Translations under genes and position numbers: made by a program
Notes under the pieces: model-generated
What the model was told of the DNA's origin: nothing
Databases searched by the model: none
What the model saw: the letters and a program-made list of their open reading frames with translations, nothing else
Source of the DNA: CAZFPA01 sp964520975
GTDB lineage: Bacteria; Bacillota; Negativicutes; Selenomonadales; Selenomonadaceae
NCBI GenBank assembly: GCA_964520975.1
Contig: CAZFPA010000040.1
Span: 1 to 18,461 of the forward strand
DNA: 18,461 nt
Direction of reading: 5' to 3'
Shown here: piece after piece, positions 1 through 7,700 of the stretch
Numbering within the stretch: position 1 is the first letter of the stretch
How the letters are laid out: the number at the start of each line of letters is the position of its first letter

Positions 1-383
1 GCGATGCCCCGGCCATGATTGCCATCGGTTGCGGTCACAAAGGTCAGCTCTCCCAGTCGCTGCCGCAGCGCCGTCCCCGTCATCTGCGTGAACGATAGCT
101 CCGCCATATCCAGCCCCAGCCGTTCCGCGATATAGCTGCCAATGGCATAGCTGCCGCCAAGGACCTTAAAGGCATTGAGCCCGAAACGCCGGCTCTCATC
201 CTTGACATAGAAACCGCCCAGCTCCAAAGCCGCAGCTGTTTGCGGCAGCTCCGCCAAGGGGGTCGGTGCATATCCGGGAAAGCTGCGGTGAAAGCTCTGC
301 ACCTGCTGTGCCTTTTCCCGGCCAAAGCACTGGACATCACTGCCATTCGCGGGCCGCTGCCGCATAACCATCTGACATTTCAT
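1..383 (-). CDS. dpaL: Diaminopropionate ammonia-lyase, N-terminal part (runs off left edge)
   Basis: Only the first 127 codons are in the window. The family is a fold-type II PLP enzyme that degrades 2,3-diaminopropionate to pyruvate and two ammonia in the cytoplasm. Visible signatures are the run GGFYVKDES, followed by RFGLNAFKVLGGSYAI, in which the Lys of NAFK is the expected PLP Schiff-base lysine, and then FVTATDGNHGRG near the window edge, the phosphate-binding and substrate-contact segment of this family. The ATG at 383 is chosen because GGAGG lies 7 bases upstream; an in-frame ATG at 371 has no such site. The gene is divergent from an AraC-type regulator 133 bases away, which may control it. 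The close match of NAFKVLGGSYAI makes DpaL more likely than threonine deaminase or another relative, but the C-terminal half is unseen. Confidence 0.87.
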   Translation of the reverse strand, partial: MKCQMVMRQRPANGSDVQCFGREKAQQVQSFHRSFPGYAPTPLAELPQTAAALELGGFYVKDESRRFGLNAFKVLGGSYAIGSYIAERLGLDMAELSFTQMTGTALRQRLGELTFVTATDGNHGRGI

Positions 384-428
384 CTCTATCCCTCCAGCTT
401 TTTCTTGCGAAATTTCTTTACAAGTATT

Positions 429-457
429 ATTATATTGACATATTTACTCTATGTATA
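429..457 (-). promoter_or_regulatory. Candidate promoter of dpaL
   Basis: On the minus strand there is a perfect TATAAT (434-429) with TATACA (457-452) 17 bases upstream, a 4/6 match to the -35 consensus. It overlaps the plus-strand promoter of the regulator gene, so the two would compete for polymerase. Assigned by eye only. Confidence 0.4.
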
Positions 458-464
458 TCATAAT
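435..464 (+). promoter_or_regulatory. Promoter of the AraC-family regulator gene
   Basis: A perfect TTGACA (435-440) is followed 18 bases later by CATAAT (459-464) in an AT-rich divergent intergenic region. It would give a leader of about 45 bases before the ATG at 517. It faces and overlaps the candidate dpaL promoter, a layout typical of regulator/target pairs. Confidence 0.55.
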
Positions 465-516
465 ATGGCTTTAAAGTATCATTATTTTGACTTCATGCTT
501 GAAAGGAAGTGCTCTT

Positions 517-1431
517 ATGCAGGTATACGATATCCCCATTGATCCCGAGCAGCGGGAAGAAACACAGCATGGCACCTTTGCCTTCCCCCTGGCCATCTAC
601 GAAACCGACCTGCAGAAGAATATCCTGGGCTATGTCCACTGGCACTGGCATGAGGAGCTTCAATTCTCCTATATGCAGAAAGGCAGTGCGGACTTCTTCG
701 TTGGTCAGGAAAAAATCACCCTGCAGACCGGTGATGGCATTTTCATCAACAGCGGCGTCCTGCACCAGATCCGTCCGCACCAAAGGAACCAGCAGAATGC
801 CTATGTCTGCCTGGATGTTCATCCGGCTCTGCTGCGTGGCTTTCCCGGCAGCATCATCGATCAGAAATACCTCCGGCCCTATCTGCAGAACAGCAGCTTC
901 AGCTATAAGTATCTGCCGCATTCGGCAGCGGAAACCCGGCCACTGCTCCAGCGACTGCAGGAAATCCATCAGCTGTATACCTGCCAGGAAGATGGCTATG
1001 AACTGTCCATTCTGATCCGGCTGCTGCAGGCCTGGAAAGACCTCCTGTCCCTGGAACCCGAACGCATTGCCGTAGCTGCCCCGGAGCAGGATCAGCAGCG
1101 GCTGAAGACCATGCTCACCCTGATACAGGAACACTATCCGGAAAAGCTTACCCTGCAGGATTTCTCGGCTGCCGTGCATCTTTGTGACAGCCAATGCTGC
1201 CGCCTGTTCCGGCAATACATGCACTGTACGCTCTTTGCCTACCTGCTGGAATACCGGCTCGAACGCAGCATGGAAGCCCTGCTCGTATCCGCGGCTCCCA
1301 TCAGCCGCATTGCCTATGAACATGGCTTCAGCACCACCAGCAGCTATATCAGCCGGTTTCGTCAAAAAACCGGCTGTACACCCCTGGCTTTTCGAAAAAA
1401 GCAGGGTACTCCAGCAGGAGGCACGGAATGA
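517..1431 (+). CDS. AraC-family transcriptional regulator with cupin sensor domain
   Basis: A 304-residue DNA-binding regulator. Residues about 25-110 form an AraC-type cupin ligand domain: HWHWHEELQF, then GDGIFINSGVLHQI, a common pattern in sugar- and amino-acid-responsive AraC members. The last ~100 residues contain the paired helix-turn-helix domain, with LTLQDFSAAVHLCDSQCCRLFRQ for the first helix-turn-helix and ISRIAYEHGFSTTSSYISRFRQ for the second, the second being the conserved family signature. The start at 517 is preferred over the in-frame TTG at 487 because AAAGGAAG sits 7 bases upstream. The gene is divergent from dpaL and may regulate it, but the ligand is unknown. Its 3' end faces the enolase gene, separated by one hairpin. 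Confidence 0.88.
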   Translation: MQVYDIPIDPEQREETQHGTFAFPLAIYETDLQKNILGYVHWHWHEELQFSYMQKGSADFFVGQEKITLQTGDGIFINSGVLHQIRPHQRNQQNAYVCLDVHPALLRGFPGSIIDQKYLRPYLQNSSFSYKYLPHSAAETRPLLQRLQEIHQLYTCQEDGYELSILIRLLQAWKDLLSLEPERIAVAAPEQDQQRLKTMLTLIQEHYPEKLTLQDFSAAVHLCDSQCCRLFRQYMHCTLFAYLLEYRLERSMEALLVSAAPISRIAYEHGFSTTSSYISRFRQKTGCTPLAFRKKQGTPAGGTE

Positions 1432-1471
1432 ACTGCTTTCTTTATCCCCGAACCCGATACAAGTCCGCTAC

Positions 1472-1508
1472 AAAAAACAGCGTTCATCGCTTCGGCGACG
1501 AACGCTGT
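1472..1508 (-). terminator. Rho-independent terminator of eno
   Basis: The hairpin arms at 1477-1490 and 1495-1508 pair as nine bases (ACAGCGTTC/GAACGCTGT), one A-C mismatch, then TCGC/GCGA, closed by a TTCG tetraloop. On the minus strand it is followed by six Ts (1477-1472). It lies 14 bases after the enolase stop. On the plus strand it could also slow transcription coming out of the AraC gene, but there the downstream tract is less T-rich. Confidence 0.88.
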
Positions 1509-1522
1509 CTGTCTTCTATGCT

Positions 1523-2818
1523 TTATCTTTGCAGCCGCTGCAACAGGGACCTGCCGTCGAACACCGCCTGTGCCCCCAACTGTGCCTCGATGCGCAGCAG
1601 CTCATTGTATTTGGCTACCCGTTCCGTGCGATTTGGCGCTCCGGTCTTGATCTGTCCGGCATTGAGGGCCACCACGAGATCGGCAATCGTGGTATCCTCT
1701 GTCTCGCCTGAACGATGCGAGACAATGGCCCGGTATCCGGCCTCATGCGCGAGCTGAATGGCCGCAATTGTCTCAGACAGCGTACCAATCTGATTGAGCT
1801 TGATGAGAATCGCGTTAGCGGCGCCAAGTGCAATGCCCTTGGTAAGCCGCCGGGTATTCGTGACAAAAAGGTCATCCCCGACGAGCTGGACCTTATCGCC
1901 CAGGCGGCGGGTAATCTTCTGCCAGCCTTCCCAGTCCTCTTCATCGAGCGGGTCTTCCAGCGAAACAATCGGATACTTTTCCAGCAGAGCCGCCCAATGC
2001 TCAATAAGAGCATCCGTAGTGAGCTGTGTTCCGGCCTTCGGGAGCACGTATTCCCCCTTGTTCCGGCCCTTCCATTCACTGGCGGCTGCGTCCATGGCCA
2101 ATACGAAATCACGGCCCGGCACATAGCCAGCTTTTTCAATAGCCCGCAGAATGTACTGGATTGCGGCCTCATCACTGGGCAGATCAGGGGCAAAGCCGCC
2201 CTCATCCCCAACAGAGGTCGCCAGCCCGTCGGCTTTCAGGATGGCAGCCAACGCATGGAACACCTCGGCGGACCACTGCAGTCCCTGTGAAAAGCTCTTC
2301 GCGCCAGCCGGCATGATCATGAATTCCTGTACATCCACGGTATTGGAGGCATGCGCGCCGCCATTGAGGATATTCATCATCGGGACCGGCAGCCGGCCCG
2401 CGGCAATTCCCCCCAGGAAGCGGTAGAGTGGCTGCCCAAAAGAAGCGGCCGCCGCACGGGCACTTGCGAGGGACACGGCCAGGATCGCATTGGCACCAAG
2501 CTTCGATTTATCCGGCGTGCCATCGGCCTCGATCATTGCCTGATCGACAGCCTGAACATCGGCAGCGGATTTCCCCACCAAAGCCTCAGCCAGGAGCTGA
2601 ATATTTTTCACCGCCTGCTGCACGCCCTTGCCATTATATCTTTTTGCATCGCCATCCCGAAGCTCCAGGGCTTCATAGATTCCCGTCGACGCACCGCTCG
2701 GAACGGAAGCGCGGCCCATGCTGCCATCGGCAAGATATACTTCTGCCTCTACTGTAGGATTCCCGCGGGAATCCATAATTTCACGTCCAATGATCCTGGT
2801 GATCCTTGTATCCTTCAT
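1523..2818 (-). CDS. eno: Enolase (phosphopyruvate hydratase)
   Basis: A 431-residue cytoplasmic glycolytic enzyme interconverting 2-phosphoglycerate and phosphoenolpyruvate, of normal length for bacterial enolases. Clear family segments include RGNPTVEAEV near the N-terminus, SGASTGIYEALELRDGD, SLEDPLDEEDW and GDDLFVTN for Mg2+ binding, LIKLNQIGT with the catalytic Lys340, and the C-terminal SHRSGETEDTTIADL signature. The start at 2818 is chosen because AAGGAGG lies 8 bases upstream; extending to 2857 would add 13 residues without homology to enolases. It has its own strong promoter and terminator, so it is probably monocistronic, though readthrough from nanEK upstream on the same strand is possible because no terminator was seen between them. 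Confidence 0.98.
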   Translation of the reverse strand: MKDTRITRIIGREIMDSRGNPTVEAEVYLADGSMGRASVPSGASTGIYEALELRDGDAKRYNGKGVQQAVKNIQLLAEALVGKSAADVQAVDQAMIEADGTPDKSKLGANAILAVSLASARAAAASFGQPLYRFLGGIAAGRLPVPMMNILNGGAHASNTVDVQEFMIMPAGAKSFSQGLQWSAEVFHALAAILKADGLATSVGDEGGFAPDLPSDEAAIQYILRAIEKAGYVPGRDFVLAMDAAASEWKGRNKGEYVLPKAGTQLTTDALIEHWAALLEKYPIVSLEDPLDEEDWEGWQKITRRLGDKVQLVGDDLFVTNTRRLTKGIALGAANAILIKLNQIGTLSETIAAIQLAHEAGYRAIVSHRSGETEDTTIADLVVALNAGQIKTGAPNRTERVAKYNELLRIEAQLGAQAVFDGRSLLQRLQR

Positions 2819-2880
2819 AAACAAGCCCTCCTTATCCCCTGGCACTTCTTTGACCAAGGGTTCTGTATTTCCATGTCATT

Positions 2881-2909
2881 ATCATACCATTTTACAAGGA
2901 AATAGTCAA
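2881..2909 (-). promoter_or_regulatory. Promoter of eno
   Basis: On the minus strand TTGACT (2909-2904) and TATGAT (2886-2881) are spaced by exactly 17 bases, 5/6 matches at both boxes. This is the strongest promoter in the window by eye, as expected for a glycolytic gene. The leader to the ATG at 2818 is about 55 bases. Confidence 0.72.
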
Positions 2910-2921
2910 GAATGATTCTCA
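2907..2921. promoter_or_regulatory. Fur/PerR-like inverted repeat at the eno promoter
   Basis: The plus strand has an 11-base palindrome AGAATGATTCT (2909-2919). Read on the minus strand the 15-mer TGAGAATCATTCTTG matches the 7-1-7 Fur-family pattern TGATAAT-N-ATTATCA at about 10 of 14 positions. It touches the -35 box of eno and lies just downstream of the nanK stop. Such matches occur by chance in AT-rich DNA. Confidence 0.22.
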
Positions 2922-2930
2922 TTTATATAT

Positions 2931-3830
2931 TCATTTTTCCCTGACCGAACGCTGCAGATGATTGTACAGTGCACCGGTCATTCCGGCATCATTCCCCAGA
3001 CGGGCAAAAGCAATGTCCGTATGCGCGGCGATCGCGGGGATAACCACCTCCGCAAAGGCCCTTTGGATACGCGGCGCGAGATATTCCTGCTGTTCCATGA
3101 TGCCGCCACCGAGCACAATGCGTGCAGGATTCAATACATAACAGATATTTGCCATTCCCAGCGATAAATAATGCAGCATGGTATCGATGCCCCGGACGGC
3201 AATAGCATCACCGGCCTTGGCCCAGGCAAAGATCTGCCGTCCGTCCACCGCGGTTTCGTCCAACCCCTTGGCAGCTGCTACCTGGCGGACCAGCTGGCGG
3301 GTGGAGGCCAGATCTTCCAGCGAGCCCTGCTGTCCGATGCGCAGATACCCCACCTCACCGGCACTATAGGCGGCTCCATGCACGAGCTTTCCCTGCAGCA
3401 GCACACAGCCGCCGATGCCGGTTCCGACGGTCATGCAGCATAACGAGTCCACGCCCTGGCCGGCGCCCTGCCAAAGCTCACCCAGGCCGGCACAATTCAC
3501 ATCGTTTTCCACGGTGCAGAAAACCCCGGCAGCCTCAGAAATGAGCCTGGCCAGCGGCGTTCCCGTATAGCCCGGGAAATGCGGCATCGCATAAATAATG
3601 CTTCCCTGTTCAGGATCTACGATGCCGGCCGTAGAAATTGCCACGCCCTGAATCGCATGCTCCGCCTGATAGTCCCGAACGATTCCAATGACCTTTTCAA
3701 CCAGAGCGGTCGCGCCTTTCTCCTGCAGCTCACTCGGCACGGTCCTCTTATCGGAAAATACGCCCGCCGCATCGGCCAGGCCATATTTTAAAGCAGTTCC
3801 GCCAATATCAATACAAACATATTCCGTCAT
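2931..3830 (-). CDS. nanK: ROK-family sugar kinase, probable N-acetylmannosamine kinase
   Basis: A 299-residue cytoplasmic kinase expected to phosphorylate ManNAc to ManNAc-6-P, the substrate of NanE encoded just upstream. The N-terminal phosphate loop is CIDIGGTALKYG, the sugar-binding stretch is VENDVNCAGLGE with Asp110 as the likely general base, followed by TVGTGIGGCVLL, then HGAAYSAGEVGYLRIG and VLGGGI near the C-terminus. The ROK zinc motif CxCGxxGCxE is absent: the corresponding segment reads IGQQGSLEDLAS, a zinc-free variant also found in other Firmicute ROK kinases. The substrate is inferred from the nanE neighbour; glucokinase or fructokinase activity cannot be excluded. GGAGG lies 10 bases before the ATG, and the gap to nanE is 23 bases, so the two genes are surely cotranscribed. 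Confidence 0.82.
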   Translation of the reverse strand: MTEYVCIDIGGTALKYGLADAAGVFSDKRTVPSELQEKGATALVEKVIGIVRDYQAEHAIQGVAISTAGIVDPEQGSIIYAMPHFPGYTGTPLARLISEAAGVFCTVENDVNCAGLGELWQGAGQGVDSLCCMTVGTGIGGCVLLQGKLVHGAAYSAGEVGYLRIGQQGSLEDLASTRQLVRQVAAAKGLDETAVDGRQIFAWAKAGDAIAVRGIDTMLHYLSLGMANICYVLNPARIVLGGGIMEQQEYLAPRIQRAFAEVVIPAIAAHTDIAFARLGNDAGMTGALYNHLQRSVREK

Positions 3831-3853
3831 CGTCAGATTTCCTCCTTTTTCAG

Positions 3854-4525
3854 CTAGCGAATCGCGGCAGAGAACTTCTTCGTAATGAGCTGCGGCCGCG
3901 TAATAGCCGAACCAACAATAACGGCATAGGCACCGGCAGCCATTGCCGCCGAAAGATCCGCCGGCGTATGGATGCGGCCCTCGGCGAAGACCGGCACCGG
4001 TGCAGCGGCTGCCAGACGCTGCACGAGCTCAAGATCCGGTCCGGGCAGTTGTGGTGAATACGGCGTATAGCCCGACATCGTTGTGGAAACGGCATCGGCC
4101 CCAAGCCGGGCCGCCTCCATCCCCTCCTCATAGTTCGATATATCCGCCAGTACCAGCACCGAGGCCGCATGCACCCGCGCGATCAGGTCAGCGAGCGCCG
4201 CATCTCCCGGCCGGCGGCGCTTCGTCATATCGATGGCAATCATCTCACAACCCGTGGTCAGCAGTTCCTCCACCTCGCGCAGAGTTGCCGTGATATAGAT
4301 ATCTGAATCCGCATAGTTCCGCTTGATGAGACCGATGACAGGAAGGCCGGTGACACGCCGGATCTCCCGGATATCCTCCACGCCCTGAGCGCGGATTGCC
4401 GCAGCGCCGCCCTCTTTGGCCGCGCGTGCCATGCGCCCCATGATGAACGGACTGTGCAGCGGCTCATCCGGCAAAGCCTGACAAGAAACAATCAACTTCC
4501 CCTTGCTATCCTGTAAAAAATTCAT
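3854..4525 (-). CDS. nanE: N-acetylmannosamine-6-phosphate 2-epimerase
   Basis: A 223-residue TIM-barrel enzyme converting ManNAc-6-P to GlcNAc-6-P, feeding amino-sugar catabolism in the cytoplasm. The N-terminal LIVSCQALPDEPLH, the segment GLIKRNYADSDIYITAT carrying the catalytic Lys68, EMIAIDMTKRRRP, and FAEGRIHTP with Glu182 are all typical of NanE, and the length is that of the family. AGGAGG lies 9 bases before the ATG. It is the first gene of a two-gene nanE-nanK operon. No sialate lyase (nanA) or sialic acid transporter is present in the window, so the pair may serve free ManNAc, or partner genes may lie elsewhere. The promoter is not obvious in the 157 bases upstream, where the only clear element is the terminator of the preceding operon. 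Confidence 0.95.
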   Translation of the reverse strand: MNFLQDSKGKLIVSCQALPDEPLHSPFIMGRMARAAKEGGAAAIRAQGVEDIREIRRVTGLPVIGLIKRNYADSDIYITATLREVEELLTTGCEMIAIDMTKRRRPGDAALADLIARVHAASVLVLADISNYEEGMEAARLGADAVSTTMSGYTPYSPQLPGPDLELVQRLAAAAPVPVFAEGRIHTPADLSAAMAAGAYAVIVGSAITRPQLITKKFSAAIR

Positions 4526-4639
4526 AAACTGCCCCTCCTGTAATCCCGGTTATAACTTTCCTTATTCCATTGATATGCATTGATTTTATTCGACAAAATA
4601 TGGATATTCCCTCCAACAGGGTTGCCCGGAAAAGCTTTC

Positions 4640-4680
4640 CAGACAGAAAGAACCCGGTCCTGCGGTACAGGACCGGGTTC
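4640..4680 (-). terminator. Rho-independent terminator of the pel operon
   Basis: A perfect 13-base stem, GAACCCGGTCCTG (4650-4662) with CAGGACCGGGTTC (4668-4680), closes a 5-base loop. On the minus strand it is followed by TTTCTGTCT. It begins two bases after the stop codon of the GH114 gene and closes the operon ahead of nanE. Confidence 0.88.
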
Positions 4681-4682
4681 CC

Positions 4683-5690
4683 TCATTCTGCCGACGCAGC
4701 GGAAAAATAATCGTAGGCATCAACGACGTCAAGGAACGCGCCATCAAAGCCGGCAGCCAGTATCTGATCCAGATAGGCCGACTGCGAGCCATACAGCAGT
4801 GCCCGCCATTCCCGGGTCCAGTATTTTACCTTGTAGCTGCCAACCCAATCCTCATTTTTCGCGGCCAGCCAGGCCGGTGGAGCATCTTCCCACGCGGTCT
4901 GCCAATACGGACGATAGGTCTCCGCCTCCCCCACGCTCATGTAGGCAAAAACAAGCCGCTTCCCGCCATTGGCCTTCTTTTTCAGGGCCTGGACCTCAGC
5001 CGGCTGCAGCGGCGCATCCCCATAAATCAGATCGACAATCAGCAGATCGTAATTGGTAGCCTGCAGCGCAGCGAGATAAGCCGCTCGCGTCGCAAAACGC
5101 TCCGGATTCAACAAAACCAAAAAGTTTCTGGCGGTTCGCAGACTGCGGCAGTTTTGCGCATTCTCGTTTTCCAGTGCGGCCGGAATGGTATCCAGCTGTC
5201 GGCGGGGCGCAGCAAAACCGACCAGCCCATCCTGCCGATTCAACGACGAAGCACTGCGAACTGCCCGGCGGCTGAAGCAATAATCAATATTGAAAACCGG
5301 CAGCTGCTGCAGCTTGGCATACTGAATATAGGCGCGCATAGACGCCTGCTCCTCCGGCGGCGTTGCCACATCGTCCTTCAGTTCCCAGCCATAATGACAG
5401 GATTCTGTAAGCACGCCATCCAGGCTCGCCGCCAGTGCAGCAACTGCAGCGGGCGGCGTTTCTGCCGGATTCAGCAGCGGCAGTCCATTATTGCTGAGAA
5501 GGAAAAACGCCGTGTTTTTCCGCTGCGCATACTGATGGATGTCCACCAGCAGCTGCACCATCTCCTGCCGATACTCCAGCGCACCCGCCGGAATCTGCGC
5601 TGCAGCCCTGACGGGAATGGACGCCAGACTGCCTGCCAATACAAGCGTAACGAACAAACTACCGGCCATTCGTAAAAAATCCATTTCCAT
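4683..5690 (-). CDS. Secreted GH114 glycoside hydrolase (PelA hydrolase-like)
   Basis: A 335-residue exported protein. Residues 1-~30 form a signal peptide (LFVTLVLAGSLASIPVRA). The rest is a TIM-barrel of the GH114/TM1410 family of endo-alpha-1,4-polygalactosaminidases, related to the hydrolase half of Pseudomonas PelA. Family landmarks are NNGLPLL, DGVLTESCHYGW, QLPVFNIDYCFSRRAV, RLVFAYMSVGEAETYRPYW (residues ~245-263, Glu255/Glu257) and DGAFLDVVDAYDYF near the C-terminus (Asp321/Asp324). These acidic residues are candidate catalytic groups; I did not assign them individually. It probably trims Pel or frees trapped polymer in the periplasm. It is last in the pel operon, 17 bases after the outer-membrane protein gene. 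A second ATG at 5684 is 10 bases from AGGAGG and may be the true start. Confidence 0.85.
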   Translation of the reverse strand: MEMDFLRMAGSLFVTLVLAGSLASIPVRAAAQIPAGALEYRQEMVQLLVDIHQYAQRKNTAFFLLSNNGLPLLNPAETPPAAVAALAASLDGVLTESCHYGWELKDDVATPPEEQASMRAYIQYAKLQQLPVFNIDYCFSRRAVRSASSLNRQDGLVGFAAPRRQLDTIPAALENENAQNCRSLRTARNFLVLLNPERFATRAAYLAALQATNYDLLIVDLIYGDAPLQPAEVQALKKKANGGKRLVFAYMSVGEAETYRPYWQTAWEDAPPAWLAAKNEDWVGSYKVKYWTREWRALLYGSQSAYLDQILAAGFDGAFLDVVDAYDYFSAASAE

Positions 5691-5707
5691 ACAGCCTCCT
5701 TTCCCTA

Positions 5708-7693
5708 TCAGAAATTATAATTCCAAAGGAACCGCGCCCCCCAGCCATTGTAATCCGAGGTACTGCTGCCCTGTATGACATAGCGTTCCAGGTAAAGCGA
5801 CAGTGCTTCCCGGGCGTTGAGCTGCTGTTCATAGCCCAAAAGCAGCGTCAGACGGCGACGGTCGTCCGTATAGGTATTGCGCAGCGGGTCATAGCTGGCA
5901 CCATTGGCGGTCATATAGGTTCCAAAGACCCGGAGCCGGCGTTGCTTATCAAAGCGATGAAGCATCCCCAGCCCGAAATACTGGCGATGAATGCCGCTGT
6001 TCGGTACCAACGTTTCCTCTGCATAGGCATTGGCCCCCGTATAGGAAAGTCCACCATAGGCGGCAAAGGCATTCCTGGCAGAAAAGGCCTTTTCATAATA
6101 TACCTCTCCCCCCAGCTCACGGCCTTCCGTATACCGCAGATTGTTTTCATCCGTTTCCCCGACATGCTCTGTCAGGAAGAGTCGGCCCAAAAGCTGGCTG
6201 GCCGCGCCGGCATGCAGATAGCTCAGCTCAAGATTTGCCAGATTCCCGGGAGCAATCCTGGAGCCAGGCACATCTTTGGAATACGCATAACTGCCGCGCA
6301 GTGAATAGGATGCCTGCCAGGTAAGGCTGTCCTCATCGGTGATATGCCGGGTCACCTCAAGCCCCGGTGTCCAGTTCCAGCCCTCACCGAAGCGCGTAAA
6401 CGCCGCCACATCATCAGGAACTACCGCATTATCGAAGATCCGTGACTGCCCCGTTGGTATATTCACCGTAAAATCATAGCGCACATCATATCGTGGATGC
6501 GGATTCAGGCGGCTCACGCTCAGTGTCGTATCCGTCCAGCCGGAAACACTGCCATTTTCCTTTCCGGTATGTGAGCTGATATAGCCGGTATTCAAAGACA
6601 CATCGAAATGATGGTGGCGATCCGACGAGTTGAAGCTGTACGGCAGATAAAACTGATGCCCATGCTCTGTACCCTGCCAGGAATAAAATTCCATTCCCTG
6701 CGAAAGAGAACGGCCCTCCCCCCAGTAATCCAATGAATACTGGGCAGTGCGCTGTTCCTTTTCCGCCAGCAGACGATCCGTGCGTACCTGCTGGAGGTTG
6801 CCTTCGGCCTCCGTCAGATACCCTTCCGCCTCAGCCGCATCCTGGCTGGCCGAATCCGCGTCCTGCGCGGCCTCCGCCTCGTCCCGGGTGAGATCCGCAA
6901 CGGTCTGGCGGGCATCCGCTTCTTCATCTTCCGCCTGTGCCTGCGCATCCAGCAGTGCATCGTAATTGTCCTGTACTTCGTCGAGATGCCGGGAAGCGGC
7001 ATCGTACTGCTCCTGGAGCCCATCAAGGGCGGCAGCATTCCCCTCGGCAGCATCACTTCCTTCTCCGCTCGCAGCTGACTGATGTGCATCGATCTGCTGC
7101 TCCACCGTATCCAGATATTCCGAGTCGTAGTCAACCTCGGCAAAGGCCTGTGCTATCCGTTGTGCCAGCGGCGAACGTGCCGCACGGCTGCCCTGCGCTG
7201 CCCCGGAACCAGCAGGCTCTCCCATGCCCTGGGGTTCCGCCGCCTGGAGTGCTGCCTGCAAAGCGGCCTCCTGTCCTTGCGCCTCGTAGAGCACCGGAAT
7301 AAAATCCGCAACCGCCTGCTGGCTTTCAATCGCAGCAGCGGTCTTTGCCTGCGCATCCTGCTGCGCTGCCGCCAGCTGCTGACGAGCCGCCGTCAGCCTG
7401 TCACGGGCACTCTGTGCCGCATTCTTCGCATTCTGCAGGGCGATAGCTGCCTGGTCGCGATCATTCTCCGCCTGCACCAGGTAACGCTCCGCCTGCTTCA
7501 GATCTGTCTTTGCCTGGGCCAGATCCCGCACAGCCTGATGATAAGCAAGGACATCCGCTGCAGAATTCTCCATATAGCTGAACACATTCGGCACATCACG
7601 TATGACGTTAGGCGCAGCCTCTGCCAGCAGCGGCTGAAGAAAGGATACGCTCAAAGCCGCCCGGGCCAGGTACACCAGTCTTTTTCTCTTCAA
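5708..7693 (-). CDS. Outer-membrane beta-barrel protein with long periplasmic coiled coil (PelB-like role)
   Basis: A 661-residue protein not assignable to a named family. Residues 1-~27 form a signal peptide (RAALSVSFLQPLLAEA). Residues ~45-150 are Ala/Gln/Asp-rich with heptad character; ~150-178 are a Gly/Pro/Ser-rich linker; ~215-322 form a second, strongly acidic coiled-coil stretch. From ~325 to the end, alternating polar/hydrophobic aromatic-rich strands form a beta-barrel ending in WNYNF with terminal Phe, the usual outer-membrane insertion signature. By position it occupies the place of PelB, whose barrel is preceded by TPRs rather than a coiled coil. The start is taken as TTG at 7693, directly before the basic n-region KRKR; there is no ATG before mature sequence, and GGAG lies 10 bases upstream. 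It starts 7 bases after the pelG stop. Confidence 0.75.
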   Translation of the reverse strand: MKRKRLVYLARAALSVSFLQPLLAEAAPNVIRDVPNVFSYMENSAADVLAYHQAVRDLAQAKTDLKQAERYLVQAENDRDQAAIALQNAKNAAQSARDRLTAARQQLAAAQQDAQAKTAAAIESQQAVADFIPVLYEAQGQEAALQAALQAAEPQGMGEPAGSGAAQGSRAARSPLAQRIAQAFAEVDYDSEYLDTVEQQIDAHQSAASGEGSDAAEGNAAALDGLQEQYDAASRHLDEVQDNYDALLDAQAQAEDEEADARQTVADLTRDEAEAAQDADSASQDAAEAEGYLTEAEGNLQQVRTDRLLAEKEQRTAQYSLDYWGEGRSLSQGMEFYSWQGTEHGHQFYLPYSFNSSDRHHHFDVSLNTGYISSHTGKENGSVSGWTDTTLSVSRLNPHPRYDVRYDFTVNIPTGQSRIFDNAVVPDDVAAFTRFGEGWNWTPGLEVTRHITDEDSLTWQASYSLRGSYAYSKDVPGSRIAPGNLANLELSYLHAGAASQLLGRLFLTEHVGETDENNLRYTEGRELGGEVYYEKAFSARNAFAAYGGLSYTGANAYAEETLVPNSGIHRQYFGLGMLHRFDKQRRLRVFGTYMTANGASYDPLRNTYTDDRRRLTLLLGYEQQLNAREALSLYLERYVIQGSSTSDYNGWGARFLWNYNF

Positions 7694-7700
7694 CTCTGCT

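Noticed and set aside
493..1365. A 290-codon open frame antisense to the AraC regulator gene
   Set aside because: It is the mirror of a clear AraC family gene with canonical cupin and helix-turn-helix motifs; the frame has no recognisable domain and is explained by GC-rich codon usage.
2931..4525. nanE-nanK as suppliers of precursors for Pel
   Set aside because: These enzymes run toward GlcNAc-6-P catabolism, and a strong terminator separates them from pel. Adjacency alone does not support a shared pathway.
4526..4639. A promoter for nanE
   Set aside because: TTGTCG at 4596-4591 has no acceptable -10 at 16-18 bases; nothing better was found, although a promoter is expected after the pel terminator.
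6900..7600. A tandem DNA repeat in the coiled-coil region of the outer-membrane protein gene
   Set aside because: The region is biased toward Ala/Gln/Asp/Glu codons, but no exact repeated unit was seen; the pattern is heptad-like protein periodicity rather than duplicated DNA.
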